A stretch of 64,000 bases of DNA from Karalla daura. Taxonomy: Eukaryota; Chordata; Actinopteri; Chaetodontiformes; Leiognathidae. The DNA is taken from assembly GCA_029224185.1 (NCBI GenBank), contig CM055189.1, forward strand, positions 24,333,070 to 24,397,069, read 5' to 3'. The notes under the pieces are model-generated. The model was not told where the DNA came from. It saw nothing but the letters and a program-made list of their open reading frames with translations, and ran no database searches. Shown here piece after piece: positions 48,312 through 60,900 of this stretch. Both the position numbers and the translations under genes were made by a program. Numbering within the stretch: position 1 is the stretch's first letter; the number at the start of each line of letters is the position of its first letter.

Positions 48312-48318
48312 GACGTCA
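48312..48318 (-). promoter_or_regulatory. CRE-like site upstream of candidate exon 1
   Basis: GACGTCA on the plus strand (TGACGTC on the minus strand) lies in the CpG-rich promoter region about 80 bases upstream of the candidate exon 1. It matches the CREB/ATF core; the site is seen, its use is inferred. Confidence 0.35.
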
Positions 48319-48366
48319 TTCTGTGCACATGGACCCTCCTACTGCACCGAGTGCAACACAAACTCC

Positions 48367-48456
48367 GGGAGGAGGAGGAGGAGGAGGAGGAGGAGGGAGA
48401 GGGAGAGGAGGAGGAGGAGGAGGGCGGGGGGAGGAGGGGGACACAGAGAGGGAGGG
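48367..48456. repeat. GGA polypurine tract in the nr3c2 promoter region
   Basis: About 90 bases of nearly uninterrupted GGA/GGGA purines on the plus strand, giving a CCT-type polypyrimidine tract on the sense (minus) strand. Such tracts occur in TATA-less promoters and can form triplex or G-quadruplex structures. Confidence 0.85.
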
Positions 48457-48900
48457 GCCGGCGCAGGTAGACAGAGCCGCCTGGAAATAGGGCACCGAAC
48501 TCAGCGCGCCGCTGTGTGAGTGCGACTCTCGGGATGACAGTGTGCGGCAGCCCGCTCCCCTCTCATTTCTCTGCTAAAGCCGCCTTCAACTTTGTTACCA
48601 CTTTTTAAATACTGTGCCCCACCTCCCTTCCCGCTCTGCCTTTATATTTTTTCCCTCACGTTTCCCTGTGCCAGACCCCCCCCCGCTCCCCCACCCCCCA
48701 CCTCCAAGTGAGGACTGGTTCCTGTTGAGGGAGCGAGGCCAGCGCTGTGACCGCAGCCTCCACTGGGTGGAGCAATACTTCTACTGCTGCTCTGCTCACT
48801 GGTCAAGGTGTCCAGCCCTATATGTCCACCCAGAGCACATCAGACACCATCTGTGCATTGCCAACCACTTTGTACCCAATGGGGTCTGCGTCTGCTGGAG

Positions 48901-49108
48901 CCCTAGCCCTAACCCTAACTTGAACCCATCACAGGACACAAACATTCCCTCTCACAACTTGGGATAGGTTGGTGTCTCCAGCGGCCTTAAGATCCATGTT
49001 TCTGGACTGTGACCAAAAAAGATGTATAGAGGGGTCCTGACTGGGACATGAACCAACATCCGTCTTTCTGTAAGTGGGCAGCACTAAACCCATTTACCGT
49101 GTGGCCCC
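48901..49108 (-). mobile_element. Degenerate teleost interspersed repeat, copy A3
   Basis: Read on the minus strand it matches the copies in intron 3: a GGGGCCACACGGTAAATGGG head, CACAGTCCAGAAACATGGAT, and a GCTGGAGACACCAACC segment. Its far end contains a short CCCTAA-like run (48901-48919). It sits just upstream of the nr3c2 promoter region. Confidence 0.55.
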
Positions 49109-52100
49109 ATATATAATTATAATAATAACAATAAATCTCTGGCCTTTCTATTGTGGTCTTTGAAGCCTGTAAACAAGTTGCCAAGCTTTCCTTTTTGCAA
49201 GAAACCACCAGCAAAAACATCGACAGCATCACTCTGATGACAGAGTGTAATTCACATGTTTAACCTACCCTGCGCTGACAGAAAATGGTTGTGTCATTGT
49301 CATTCTGCGCCAGCTGAACATTTTCCTGCAGAATGGTCTGTGCAGACTTTGGTTTTACTCCAGCAACCCCCAACAATCAGTTTAATATCTGGACTTGTCA
49401 GTCAGGGCTGCACAGAGAGTGTCTCTGGCCTTGAGAGTTGAGCTGTGTTCAGTAGTTTGAATATCGCTGGTCGGAGGGGGTTTACAAGGCAGCCTGCAGC
49501 CGTTACCCCAGCGAGGCAGAGTACTTAGATTAGTCAAAGCCATCCAAGCAACTCTGCCCACCTCCCTGATCTGCCTGTTAATCACCCATGAATGGGGACC
49601 TACTGCAGAACAAAACAGGAGAATTGAGATATAACCAGTGTGTCCCACCGCCATTCACGCAGCTCCCACTTGTCCATGGCACATAATGAGTGCCACTCAC
49701 AGACATCATTCGTAAATCTAATTTAGCTTTGCGTCACAGACTTCTCCACATTGACGGAGCCATAAGAATTTGCGGGCTGACAGCAGAACACAGCTGATAT
49801 GAAATCAGTAATAATTGCCTCCCTCATCGGTTGAAATCCAAGGCAGCTCCTTTGAATCCTGCTGAGCTTTCAAGCGCCGTCGTCTCCATCACGTCGACTA
49901 GCCTGAGAACACCGTCTATAAGAGCGGCACGTATAGATGAAAGCTAAAAATAGGCGTATTTGTGGGATTCTGTCAGATTATTAGCTGCCATGATGGGGAG
50001 CAGGTCCTCAGCAGGTTCAGGCACTGAGCAGACTCCTCCGGTGGCTGAGAGGGACCGGGGTCTAACGGAGAGGTGCACGACGTGTCTTGTCGGGTACAGG
50101 TGAATCGGAGCATGTTAACTCTGAGCACAACACCATGTCTGGTAATTACAGGGGAAGTTTTAATCAGGCAAGAAGGCCGTCACTAGCGTTGCTCCAGTTT
50201 TTCTCCAGGACATGAAGCAAGCTCAGAATTGAGCCACTTGATAGGCACTGCCATAAAAGCCTCAACTTCCCTCTCTGCTGAAACATCAAACCTGCAATGT
50301 CTGATTGATTGGCCAAATGTTCAATGTACACAGGAATTTTACTTGGTTTAGCAGCACCTAATATTATTTAAAATTACAAGAGAAACAAAAAGACTGGATA
50401 AATACAATGTAGACAATACAGTATATTCAACCATTCAAACCATTAGGACATCTGACATCCTGACTGATCACACACTTAACACATGCATGTGCAACATGAT
50501 CGTACTGGTTAATGGAAGGCCAATATTTGCTCACTCATTTTGCTTTTTTTCTTCTCCGGCAGCTCTGGAGGTTCTAGCTGCCGTTAATGAAGCTTTGTTT
50601 TTTGTATCGAAACAACAGCAACTGAGAATGACCCAAAGTTTTGAGGTGGAAGTTTGTTTCATGTCATAAAAAAAAGAAGTGTTAAAAGTGCTGCAGAGGT
50701 GAGGAGAACTGCAGGTAGTGATAACTCTCTGCAGATCCCCACAAAGCAAACACCTCGCAAGTGTGTCTTCATTTGACCAGTCTGTTCCTGTAGAAGCTCT
50801 ATCAGTCAATCTCAGCCAAATCTCTGCGTGCCTCATGATCGTTTTTACTGTAAGAGCTTTTGCCCCTAAACTGTGTTGGCCAACTGTCCAGTGCCACGCT
50901 AGACTGCTGGAGTGAGATCAAGACGCTTGCATCATCAGCAGCCCCCCCACCACTCTGGCCGATAGTTTTCGTCGTGGAGGCGCCCGTGCTGCATGTGGTA
51001 CATTTCATGCCTATTTGTGGCAACTTTGAGCCCATCTGTGCAGGATTCACTGGCCTCCTTTCGTTAAATCTGTCCATTTGCCGCACCATCTTCAAGTTTT
51101 CCTATGTAGTTTGATGAGAACCCTGGTCTCATCCTGTTTGTCTCGGGTATAGCCCATATATGCTGATGTATGTGGCTCGCAGCCTGAATAAGCCCGCAGT
51201 TGAATGACACTCTTGCCTGTGAAGGTCAGAGATGTGATTATATGCTATTGAGTTTCCCTGAGGGTTGCTATGGGAACTAGCATGTTTTTGACATCTGAAC
51301 TCCGGTCAGTGTGGGCAGACTGTTATAAAGGAAGGGCCCTGAGCCATTGTGTTAATAAGAATCATGTATGTGATTATTCTGAATGAACTCCCTCACATCT
51401 GGTCTTCATTGACAGAGGCTGTGTGCAGGAGAACGCTTCTTTTAATATCACAATGCAATTTACAAATGAGATCAATATTCTATACTCGTGCATGATTAGA
51501 TATTCGCCCAGCGTAATGATCAGATTACACTTGCACCTGTTTGATACAGAAATGAATGAATACAAAGCTGCCGAGTTACAAAAGCAACTTGATTCACCCA
51601 GAGGTTTAATTACAGACAGAGCCGTCAAAGTGTGACTGTGTCAGTGTGAATGTGTTCTCGTTACATATTGTGAATCCCTCGAACCGATTTCAGGAAACAA
51701 CAACATTATCAGCACGACCAGACAGACGGACACGTGGCCGCTTTTCAGATTCTATTCAAATGTCAGTGTTACTTAAATGTGACAAATACCCGGCGTGATG
51801 GAAAACAAACAGCGAGTTACGCAAAGCCGTCGTGTGTCTCTCATGAGACCCAAAGCCGCCTTGCAGTCCCCCCTTTGACACAGATTACCGTTTACCTTAA
51901 GTTGCCCCACTACGAGGGTGGCACGTACCCTTTAAATGCTGAATAATATGCATTCAGCCTGCCTCCCTGCAGAAAGTCGCTCGTACTATGTGTACACCAC
52001 CTGGGGTTTGTTCATCCTACTTAAGCGATGACAACTGAAAACATGTTGATGATTAAATAACATGTTTATCCTCAGTGCAGTCAGCAATGCATATTCAGTG

Positions 52101-55100
52101 GGAACACTGCGTATAGGCTATGGCCTGGCTTCAGATCAGATTATTAACATGCGGGGAATTATCACTAAATGATGTGTTGTTCAACAAAACTGTGTCAAGT
52201 ACATTATGAATTGATATTCCTGGTGTCTGCTCGCAGTCCTGCTCCCCATTCTGCGCCATCTAGATGCCAAGGTAGCGTGCCCCTAAAAGCCAACAATCAG
52301 GGTGCATTTTGTGCATCCGAGAGTGTTTTGATGTCAAATTAGGACCACGTTTGATTGTTTTGTTGCTGAAGAAATTCAATAAAATGCTTTTCCATGAAGG
52401 TGTTGCAGGTTATTCATTCAAACTTGTCTCCCCGCCCTGCTCTCAGACAGAGTAATCCCTGGCAGCTTGTGTGTGTATTACATCAAAGACAGTATGAAAA
52501 GTGGCTGAAGTGAAGGTGCGCTCTCCTTGGCTTCGGCCCAGGTCACTAAGCTTCGGTTGATGGATCCTGGATGAAATCACTGCACGTGTTTGTACAGCTA
52601 AGAAACTGGCTTGAATGCCTCCATATTTTTATCACCCAGGGAGATTCTCTGCTTTCCGCTCCACACAGAAGGTAAAATTCAGTTACTGTTCAGATAACCA
52701 TTGTTTCGATTCAACTCACTTCACTCTATTCCTTGAGATGCGCTTTCATATTTTTGACCAAGTCAAACCTGTTTGCTCCACATTAATGCCACTGTGAAAA
52801 TTTGTGCATAATTTACATTTCAAACTGTTTCGCCATTTGGACTTCAGTACCGGTCTTCAGAAACTCTCCACCTCCCATGTCACCGATCCAGCCTTTCACT
52901 CCATCAGCACCATGTTACTCGATTTTCAAACAGAGATTCCAGTCGTGCAGCAAGGATCGTGACACTGTCTTTCCATCTGTCTGTCTTTCTACCGGCGTCT
53001 GTACAACAATAGGCAGGAATATCTAATTCAAAGATCAAAATCACAGAACGAATTAAGGAATAACAGATTTGCTGTCATTATCATTTAACGTATTCTGCTT
53101 TGCAGCTATTTACCTGTTCTTGTACACCATGCATTTGTCCTTGTTGCTCACAGTGTGTGTGTGTGTGCAGGCAGCAGCTCCCCAGCTGTGGCTGTTTTCT
53201 AACAGCTGGAGGCCATGTTCAGGAGACCGCTAACAGTGGAGCTACCAGTGCAACACTTAGCAGAGCCTGAGCTGGAGGAGCAGAGCTGAGTGATAAGTCT
53301 CTGTGGGTTTGTCACTACAATGGACGACTTTGACACTACCCACTACTTTGACATTTGATCCATTATTTATGAAAAAATATCGATTAAAACGCCTGTAAGG
53401 AAGGATCAAAACAATTCTGCTGTGACTGATGCGCAGAGCATTCTAGAGGCCCCCCTTTTTTTTCCCTCAGACTATCATTCAATTACTGTGTCTTGAGCGG
53501 AGGGAGTGCAGCAGGTGAAGCCCCGAGACAAACAGAGCGGCGGAGCGGCGGTGAGAGAGGCTCAGTGTGTCAGTCTGCCTGAGATGAAATGTAGTGATAC
53601 AGTGGAAAACAGAGAGCAGACAACAGGAGGGGAGAGGATTAGAAAAGCCACCTTTACTCTGATGCACTGTCTAGCTGTTTGTGTGTCATTTATAAAGGTT
53701 ACCTTCTGCTCCTCTGTCTGTCGCGTTGGGCTCAGGCGTCCGTGTGCACGCGCTGGCTGTTTCACCACGAGATGAGACAGATTTCTTTAAAACAACCACC
53801 GTGCAGTCAGGCGAATCCTTTCTGAAACTTTGATCTAGTTTTAAGTGCCTGAGCTCTGCATATGGTAACAACTGTAGTGGGTCTCTAATGACTCTGTGTG
53901 TGTGCGCGCACTGTTTGCACATATCTCCCGTGTTGACAGTCTGTGAAAACACACCCGGGTTTATTCTCCAACTCCTCTCTCCTGCTACCTCTTTCTTGAA
54001 ACCTCTGGTCAGCCAAAACTGATAAAACTGTTTATATGATTATTTTGACCCTTTAGGTTTTTTTCTTTTTCTTTTCCACGACTTTTATGCAGAGATGCAG
54101 AGCTAGTCCCATTTCCGATTTCCCCAGGTTAGTGATAACAGTCTGGCAATGTAATACATGAAGGAGCGCAAATGAATCCATCAAACTGAGAGGAAGTCCA
54201 CAGTTTTAGACATTCACTGCGTTATAACCGGCTTCCTTGGTTGCTGTCTGGCTGTGGTCCTTCGCTCCACGTCTTCTCCAACCTCATTTCCTGTTGTCTT
54301 GTTACTCGCTGCCTTAAAATTGGGGACAAAAAAAGCCTGCTAAAACACATGGCTTAAGAAAAAGAGGAGATCTTCAAATAGATAAAGAAAATAGCCTCTC
54401 TTCATCGTTCCTTTGGCCTGTGGTCTATGTCAGTTGTGCAGTCTCCCTCTCCAGGTGCACGCAGTCATCCATCTGAGGAGGAGCTGGAGGTGCAGGTGAA
54501 GGTCACACGAGCCTTGAGGAGCTGAGTGGTGCTCTTCGCACTGTTTCTCTACCAATTACGAAATGCAGAAGCTGTGACACCATTCAGAGCGTTGTGTTCA
54601 ATCTGCAAAAAAACATGTCTCAAGTGGAAAACAAGTTTTCTTTGTGTTTTCCAAATGAACAATTCTGTTACGTTACACTGTGAAGCCCTCGCAAAGATCA
54701 AAGCTAATCACAGCTGCGCGATGGAAGGGAAAATACAGCCTCATGAGTGGTAAACAATATCTAAATCTGACTTCAACAGAAAAAAAAGCAAGACGTCAAA
54801 TCAATTTGCCTGCATCTTGTCCTAAACTGTTTGGCTTGTGATCATTTGCCACTGAGGCAGAAAAAAAAACTCTGAAAATGAGCAACCAGCTCTTGTAGAG
54901 GTTTGTGCTCTGATGAGCTGCATGTCACATTAATTATGCCAGATACGGCTGGGCCCTGTTTCTGGAGTCTCAGTTCATCTATTTGTAATAATAAAGTAAC
55001 AGCGAGGTTTCCCACTAACTGAAAAGCAACTGTTTATGTTATGCATGGCTGGATATACTGTAAGCGCTTTCCAGTACAATGCCATGTTTTATAAATAGCA

Positions 55101-55571
55101 CCGAAGCCCAGCGCGAGCTCCTGCGGACCAGCAGCTGTTGAGAATTTGTATATACTGCAGATACATTCCTGCACCCTTGTTATGCATCAACTATTTCATT
55201 ATTTTTCCGTCTCTGCCAGCCCACGACTCCTCAGAACCAAACCCTGAATCCAGCTCGATGCTAATAGACAGAATGGAAAGTAAAGTATTTTCAATGATGC
55301 ACTTTCTTCCCTTTATTTCTGCAGCATGGCACCTGGCCTTTGTTTTAGGTTGCCTGGCTATTATTAAGACATCAGTGTCAGCGTCTAATCAGCATTTGTG
55401 TGCATTTGGTTTATTAATTACATCGGCTGGTACAAACTCAAGAGCACTTGGCGAAAAATATCAAAAGCTGACGCCTGTGTCATGATTAATTTCACAGTGA
55501 ACAGTCTCCGCGATGTCAGTGGTAATTAGGCATCACCCATTGCATAACACACCATGTGTCAGGGTGGGTGG

Positions 55572-55681
55572 CGTGTGTGTGTGTGTGTGTGTGTGTAAAC
55601 GTGTGTGTGTAAGTGTGTGTGAGTGAGAGGAGGAGAGAGGGAGAGGAAGGAAGAGGAAGGGAGGGTGGGGGGGGGGGGGGT
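55572..55681. repeat. (GT)n, GGA-rich tract and G run
   Basis: GT repeats (55572-55620) then GAGAGG purines and a G run of about 15 (55667-55681). Upstream intergenic. Confidence 0.9.
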
Positions 55682-56713
55682 AAAGGGACAAAGAAGCAGA
55701 GATACGGCTTCAACCAGCAAACCGAGAAGAAAGTTTCAAAGTAATGCAGCCTTGTAACACAGCTTAACTCTGATCTGATATATTACAGCATCGTTAGATA
55801 AAGTGTATATATTTTTGTCTATCTATGCGAGGAACTATCAGGCCGGATACTTCTGTTATTCACAGTAATTAGGGATTCATTTCAAAGCTCCGGCTGTCTC
55901 CTTCAGAGTGATCCTGTGAACGCGGAGCTGCGATGGAGACGATTAATGTGGATCTAAATAAAAAAAATAAAAAAAAACAGCAGCAGAAGCCTTTGGCGGC
56001 CCAAATGTTTCACCAGGTGGTGGAAAACAAACGCAGTACAATCGCTTTTATCTGCACAGCATGAATACTGGCCTACATAGTATTCTACCTTATTTATAAA
56101 AAAATGTTCTATTTATGCATCAACTTCATTTGTACAGAATTTATAAAGTATTATTGTCTCGTAGTCATATTAAATGTTCATTTTGCCAGGTTAGACGCAT
56201 GTAATTTTCAGAAGTGACCTGCAGTGTGCCTGGCGTGCGGCACGTCTGCACAAACTTCGGTACAAACTTTGCTCAGAATTAACTACAAAGGGGTTTATTA
56301 ATCCGGTGAGTAAGGCTTTTTTTCCCTCCCCTCTCCCCCCTGCCCCCCTCTCTTCCTCTTTTCTTTCAAAAATAAACAATGGCCCTTAACACTCAAATTA
56401 ACACAGATTGGGATTTGATGTGCCGTGCAGCCAGATGGCTTGCTCACTCACTCTCTGGCGGGCTGGCAGTGCAGCTGAGGACGAAGGCACTTCCAGAGCG
56501 GATTTGAAAGAATCTAGGCCAGAGAGAGTGGGGCTGCTCTCGGAGACTAGCCGCCAGAGCTGTCATGTTTTAGTGCACATTTTCTATTTGAGGAAGAAGC
56601 CGCTACATAGAGAGACGTGCAGTGTGTGTATGTGTGCGCGCGTGTTTGTTTGTGTGCCTGCTCGCATGCGTGTGTATGCATGTGCATGAAAATGTGTGTC
56701 TGTGTGTACAGAA

Positions 56714-56714
<1 letters not shown>

Positions 56715-56774
<60 letters not shown>
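56715..56774. repeat. (GT)n microsatellite, about 60 bases
   Basis: Pure GT run preceded by about 90 bases of degenerate GT-rich sequence (from 56620). Upstream intergenic. Confidence 0.95.
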
Positions 56775-56776
<2 letters not shown>

Positions 56777-58241
56777 CAGTGACTGGAAGAGGAGGAATGC
56801 CTTGATAAAAATGAAGGGAAAGAGGACTCATCTTAGAGTTGTGTAAACAAGCTTGTGGGAAAAATAAATTCCATCCTACATTTTCATCCTGTCCACCTGC
56901 AGTGTGTATCTGCCGACATCACCACAGCATTGACACTGTGGTTCTGTGAGAGGCCAGGAATATTCAATTAACCGGTGCTGACAGATAATGGAAATTGTAA
57001 TTGCGAGGCCAAATAATGTGAGAATGGCTGACAGAATTCCTGACATACAGGCTCAAATCCATATTCAGTGAAATGTAAATGTGCGTGGGATTGACGTGCG
57101 GGACACTATGCTATATATGCAGCATGCATACGTGTATGGCGACTTCAGCACCCGTGTAGACATCAGCACTTTTGTAAACAGTGTAGCACAGACATTCGAA
57201 TGCAACTTTCAGAGCGAGTCATTATTCAAAAGCCGAGCCTCCATCTGGAAAGTGGCAAACTTGGCTGTTTTCCTGGTGTTGCTGTGGAGGAAAACTGGGT
57301 CTGTGTGAAAATTGCAGGACTCACGATACTTTGCTAAGGTGTAAATTTGTCTGGCTTTGATGATCATTTTCCTCACAGCCTTCGCATTTTGCCAATGGGG
57401 AAGGGTTAAAGTTGTTAGAAGACTTTGAAACTTTTCAGGTTGTCGGAAGCTAATTGTAAAAGAGTGAACAAGCAATGCAATGCAAATACAATAATTTAGA
57501 CTGTTTGTCTGTGACACATTTTGTGATATTAGACAAAATGAGTTCACAAGAAGTCATGGGTGGATGGAAATTTCCTTTGGCAGCAGTGAGTGAAACCGAC
57601 GCAGCTTTGAGCTGAGGTAGCTTGGTGTGCTGTGAATGAACTAGAAATCATAATACTGGTGATTTTATTTGCATGTTCCATACTTTTTTGTTTGTTTTCA
57701 TTTTGTTTGTTTGAGAGGTGATTGACTGTTCATCATTTTGTCACCTGACAATCAAGGAAACTGATTGTTTGTTATCACATGTTCGACACTGGTAAACACA
57801 CAGGCGGGTCAAGGATTACTTGAGATATTTCTGGCATAGAGTACACAGAGATAACACAAAAGGCACTTTGAGTGAGCAATGAGCATGATGAATTCCAATT
57901 ACAATTCACTGTGATGAAACGGCTGAGTTTATGATCTGAAAGTTGTAGTGGACAAGGAAAGCCTGTCCATCATGCGCTTTGCATTTTGCTCTGTCTTTGG
58001 AGTACTTCTACAACATGTCAAAATGGCTCCACAACAGAAAAAAAACAGGGCATATTAAGCTCAACAGCAGATTCATGTTAATTACAAACTGGCAAAGTTG
58101 TTAATATGACTCTGCACTCGAAGCCAGGAGTCTGTGTGAATGGCCTGAAGTGCCAGACAACACCTTCTGTTTCGATCGATGGCCATCAGCACGCACACCC
58201 ACTTACACAATCGAGGCTGCTCTGCTATATATACACACATG

Positions 58242-58263
58242 CAAAACACACACACACACACAC
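58242..58263. repeat. (CA)n microsatellite
   Basis: Short CA run. Upstream intergenic. Confidence 0.85.
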
Positions 58264-60714
58264 CAGTTTCGACCGCCTGAGAGGAATCTCCTCTAACAAA
58301 CTAACTTTTCTTTTTATTTTTATTTTTCTTTAGCAACCTCATTATCTTTGCATGTGCAGGGCTGCAGATGTGCTCCCAGCATCTCAGAGGAATTCCGTTT
58401 ATTTTTAAGATTAGAATTAAGACAAAGTGAAAGGAAAATTCTCCAGTACGAGGTAACAAAGGCAAGTGCGTACGCGGCTGTTTGTTTTTGAAGCGAATGA
58501 AATGAAACCGTGATGTAGAGGATAAATTAGGAACATATGTGCGCTGCGACAGGGTGAATATCAAACACGATTGAATTGGGTTATCTGTAATGAGTAAACA
58601 TGTTTCTCCCCAGCAGAACAATGCTATACTTGGCCAAGTTGTAGCAGTTGTTTTGGTCTTTCATGTCGAATAAAGAGCAGTGGTTAGGCAATGAAACTCT
58701 TCATCAGCTGACCCGAGACGACACTGTCTCGCTTTGCTCTGTAACATTCCTGCACACCCAACTCGAGATCCACTTACTGACTTTTTCACTGCATGCTCCT
58801 CTGTCACATGGTCCTCCTCAGGGGAGTAGGTCAAGAATGAGCTTTTACTCCTTAACCGAGCCATCAATATGCCTGAGACTGAAAGCATGCAACAATGTTT
58901 GTAGCTTTAACCCGAGGGGCAAGAAATCATCAAACGAGAGTATAGTATGGCAGAAAGATATGTGAAATAGTTTAGGAGCATCAGTATCATTCTCTCAACT
59001 GTAAGAAAATGAACTACAATATTGTTAAATAGGTAACAGCTGGTTGGTTCAGAGAGGCGAGGCACTGATAATTGGGCAGAAGCTCCATCGCTGTTTCAAG
59101 CACTTTTCCTAAACTAAGTTTCATATTTGCAATACAAAAGATGCTTATTTCCGTGAATGAATATGAATGTATCCCTAAATAACTACATTCCCCAATATGT
59201 GAACATGTCAACAGTTCTCTTCACCAAATCAGTTGATTATTGAATCAATGAAATTGAACAAATTAAATTATTGAATCATAAAATTATTAGATTACTGAAA
59301 ACGTTGATTAACTTCAAAGGCGACCTAGAATTGGTGATTGCTAGTTTCATCAGAAATGTCTCAGGTGCTATATTGCAGCACGTTTACAATCCTGCTTCAG
59401 GTGCGGTAAATGTGTCGGCACAGGTCCGTTTCAAGCTGATCAGACGACCACTCGTAGGCTTTATGCTGGTTGGCTGTGTTGTCTGCGGCTCACATAAACG
59501 ATCATGTGACTTGACATACTCTGCAGGACAAGCACACTGCTATTTCGTTAGAAAATTCATTCACTTTATTGGCTCGCATATTTGAATGGAGGTGGGCACA
59601 GGCAGACTGTCTTGTTCTGATTCATCTGTTTCGTGAGTGCCGTTTCAGCTTCCATCATTTATACATGAACGAGGATGTGATGATGTGTTTGAACCCGCTG
59701 TGTATCTTTGGCCGGGAAAAGACTGTCGTTAGCCAACAAACGCCAAGGTTAAAGTGTTTTTTCAAGTCAACTTTCGAGGACTTCCCACTTCTTTCATCAC
59801 ACTGATTCTATTTACCGTTTCACAACTCACAAATCCTCCTCCACCTCTTTTCATACATATCCACGGTTACTGTACATGTTGACTGAGTAACACCCTTTCC
59901 CAACGTCATGTTATATGAGGATTAGAAAACTGTCAAACCCTGGCATCTCTAGGTATGTTTTCAGTTTATTTGTCTAGTATTTGCTTAAAAAGCCCTGGAA
60001 ATGTCTGCAGAGTCTGTTTGATCAGACCGCGGTTAGAAAACGTGCAGCAAAGACCAAAGCAAGCAAGTCCCTTTGAAAAACATTTAGCCTTTCATTCTCT
60101 CGACTGTTCCAACTCTTGGCAGACGGGAGAGGATGAAAGATTTACTTTTATGTTGAAAGTTTGGTAGGTGAAATCCACAGAGCACTAGGTATGTGTGCCG
60201 ATGCTGATACGGAATGCCTATTGTGTGCAGGGTACATGTCTTTCATATATTCAGGAATACTTATGTGGAGAAACTTAAAGACGGAGACCAGACTTCTTCC
60301 TTTGCTTGGAGTCTGTCCGAGTACTTCAAGTGTGCACTCAGCTGAGCTCAGTCATCCTGCAGGCAGACATTGTGGTGCAGACAAAGAGGAAACTCTGAGG
60401 GGAAGAGCTGCACAATTGGTGTCTATTAACAAACATAATTCACAGAGCCCGGCCCAAAGTCCTCCCAACAGGGAACACTTGTTGTGATTTGTGGAGTCAG
60501 TTTGGGGGAGTGAGAGTGTAACAGACTCATCAGTTTTACTTACCCGGCCGACCACAAATAGTGGCCTAATTCAAATCTGGAACATGTGACTGCCAAACAA
60601 AGAGACTAGCATGTTTGTCCTTTTTTTTCAAAGCAACACTTTTGATAAATAAGAACTTTTATGTGGCATAAATTGAATCCACGGTAAAATACTGGAGGAA
60701 TACTGGAGGTCTGA

Positions 60715-60900
60715 CCTGAAGTTTGTATGTCAAAGCATCCTTAGGCAAGATATTGAGCCACAAATTGTTCCCAGAGCTTACTGCTCAAGGGGAAGATCTG
60801 CCACCCGTGTATGAGTAGTTGAATATTGGCTCTGGTTGTAAAGTGCTTTCATCGGTTGGTAGGACGATAAAAACATTATATAGATGTGAACCCTTAAAGA
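60715..60900 (+). mobile_element. tRNA-derived SINE tail, copy B3
   Basis: The sequence has the usual body and tail of the same SINE type: TCCTTAGGCAAGATATTGAG, CCACAAATTGTTCCC, then GTAAAGTGCTTTCATCGG, GACGATAAAA and a TTATATAGATG end. The tRNA-like head is missing, consistent with 5' truncation. Intergenic. Confidence 0.55.

Larger units (their letters stand above)
46960..48560 (-). promoter_or_regulatory. CpG-rich promoter region of nr3c2
   Basis: CpG dinucleotides and GC content rise sharply over this stretch compared with the intron and intergenic flanks, and the region lies immediately upstream of the first coding exon. It contains CCAAT boxes, CRE-like sites, a CGG-repeat block (about 48128-48150) and a long GGA polypurine tract (48367-48456). 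Mammalian NR3C2 also starts from GC-rich, TATA-poor promoters with alternative untranslated first exons. The boundaries are judged by eye. Confidence 0.7.
48561..60714. other. Intergenic region upstream of nr3c2
   Basis: Apart from one repeat copy (48901-49108) and the listed microsatellites I see no gene here. Open frames are short, match no protein I recognise and lack splice-flanked, conserved-looking exons. Some AT-rich stretches with homeodomain-type TAATTA cores (for example around 55240-55490) could be regulatory. Confidence 0.7.

Noticed and set aside
567..56774. Repeated CA/GT arrays as a possible CRISPR-like or tandem-gene structure
   Set aside because: They are simple dinucleotide microsatellites scattered at irregular distances, without spacers or repeat units of fixed length.
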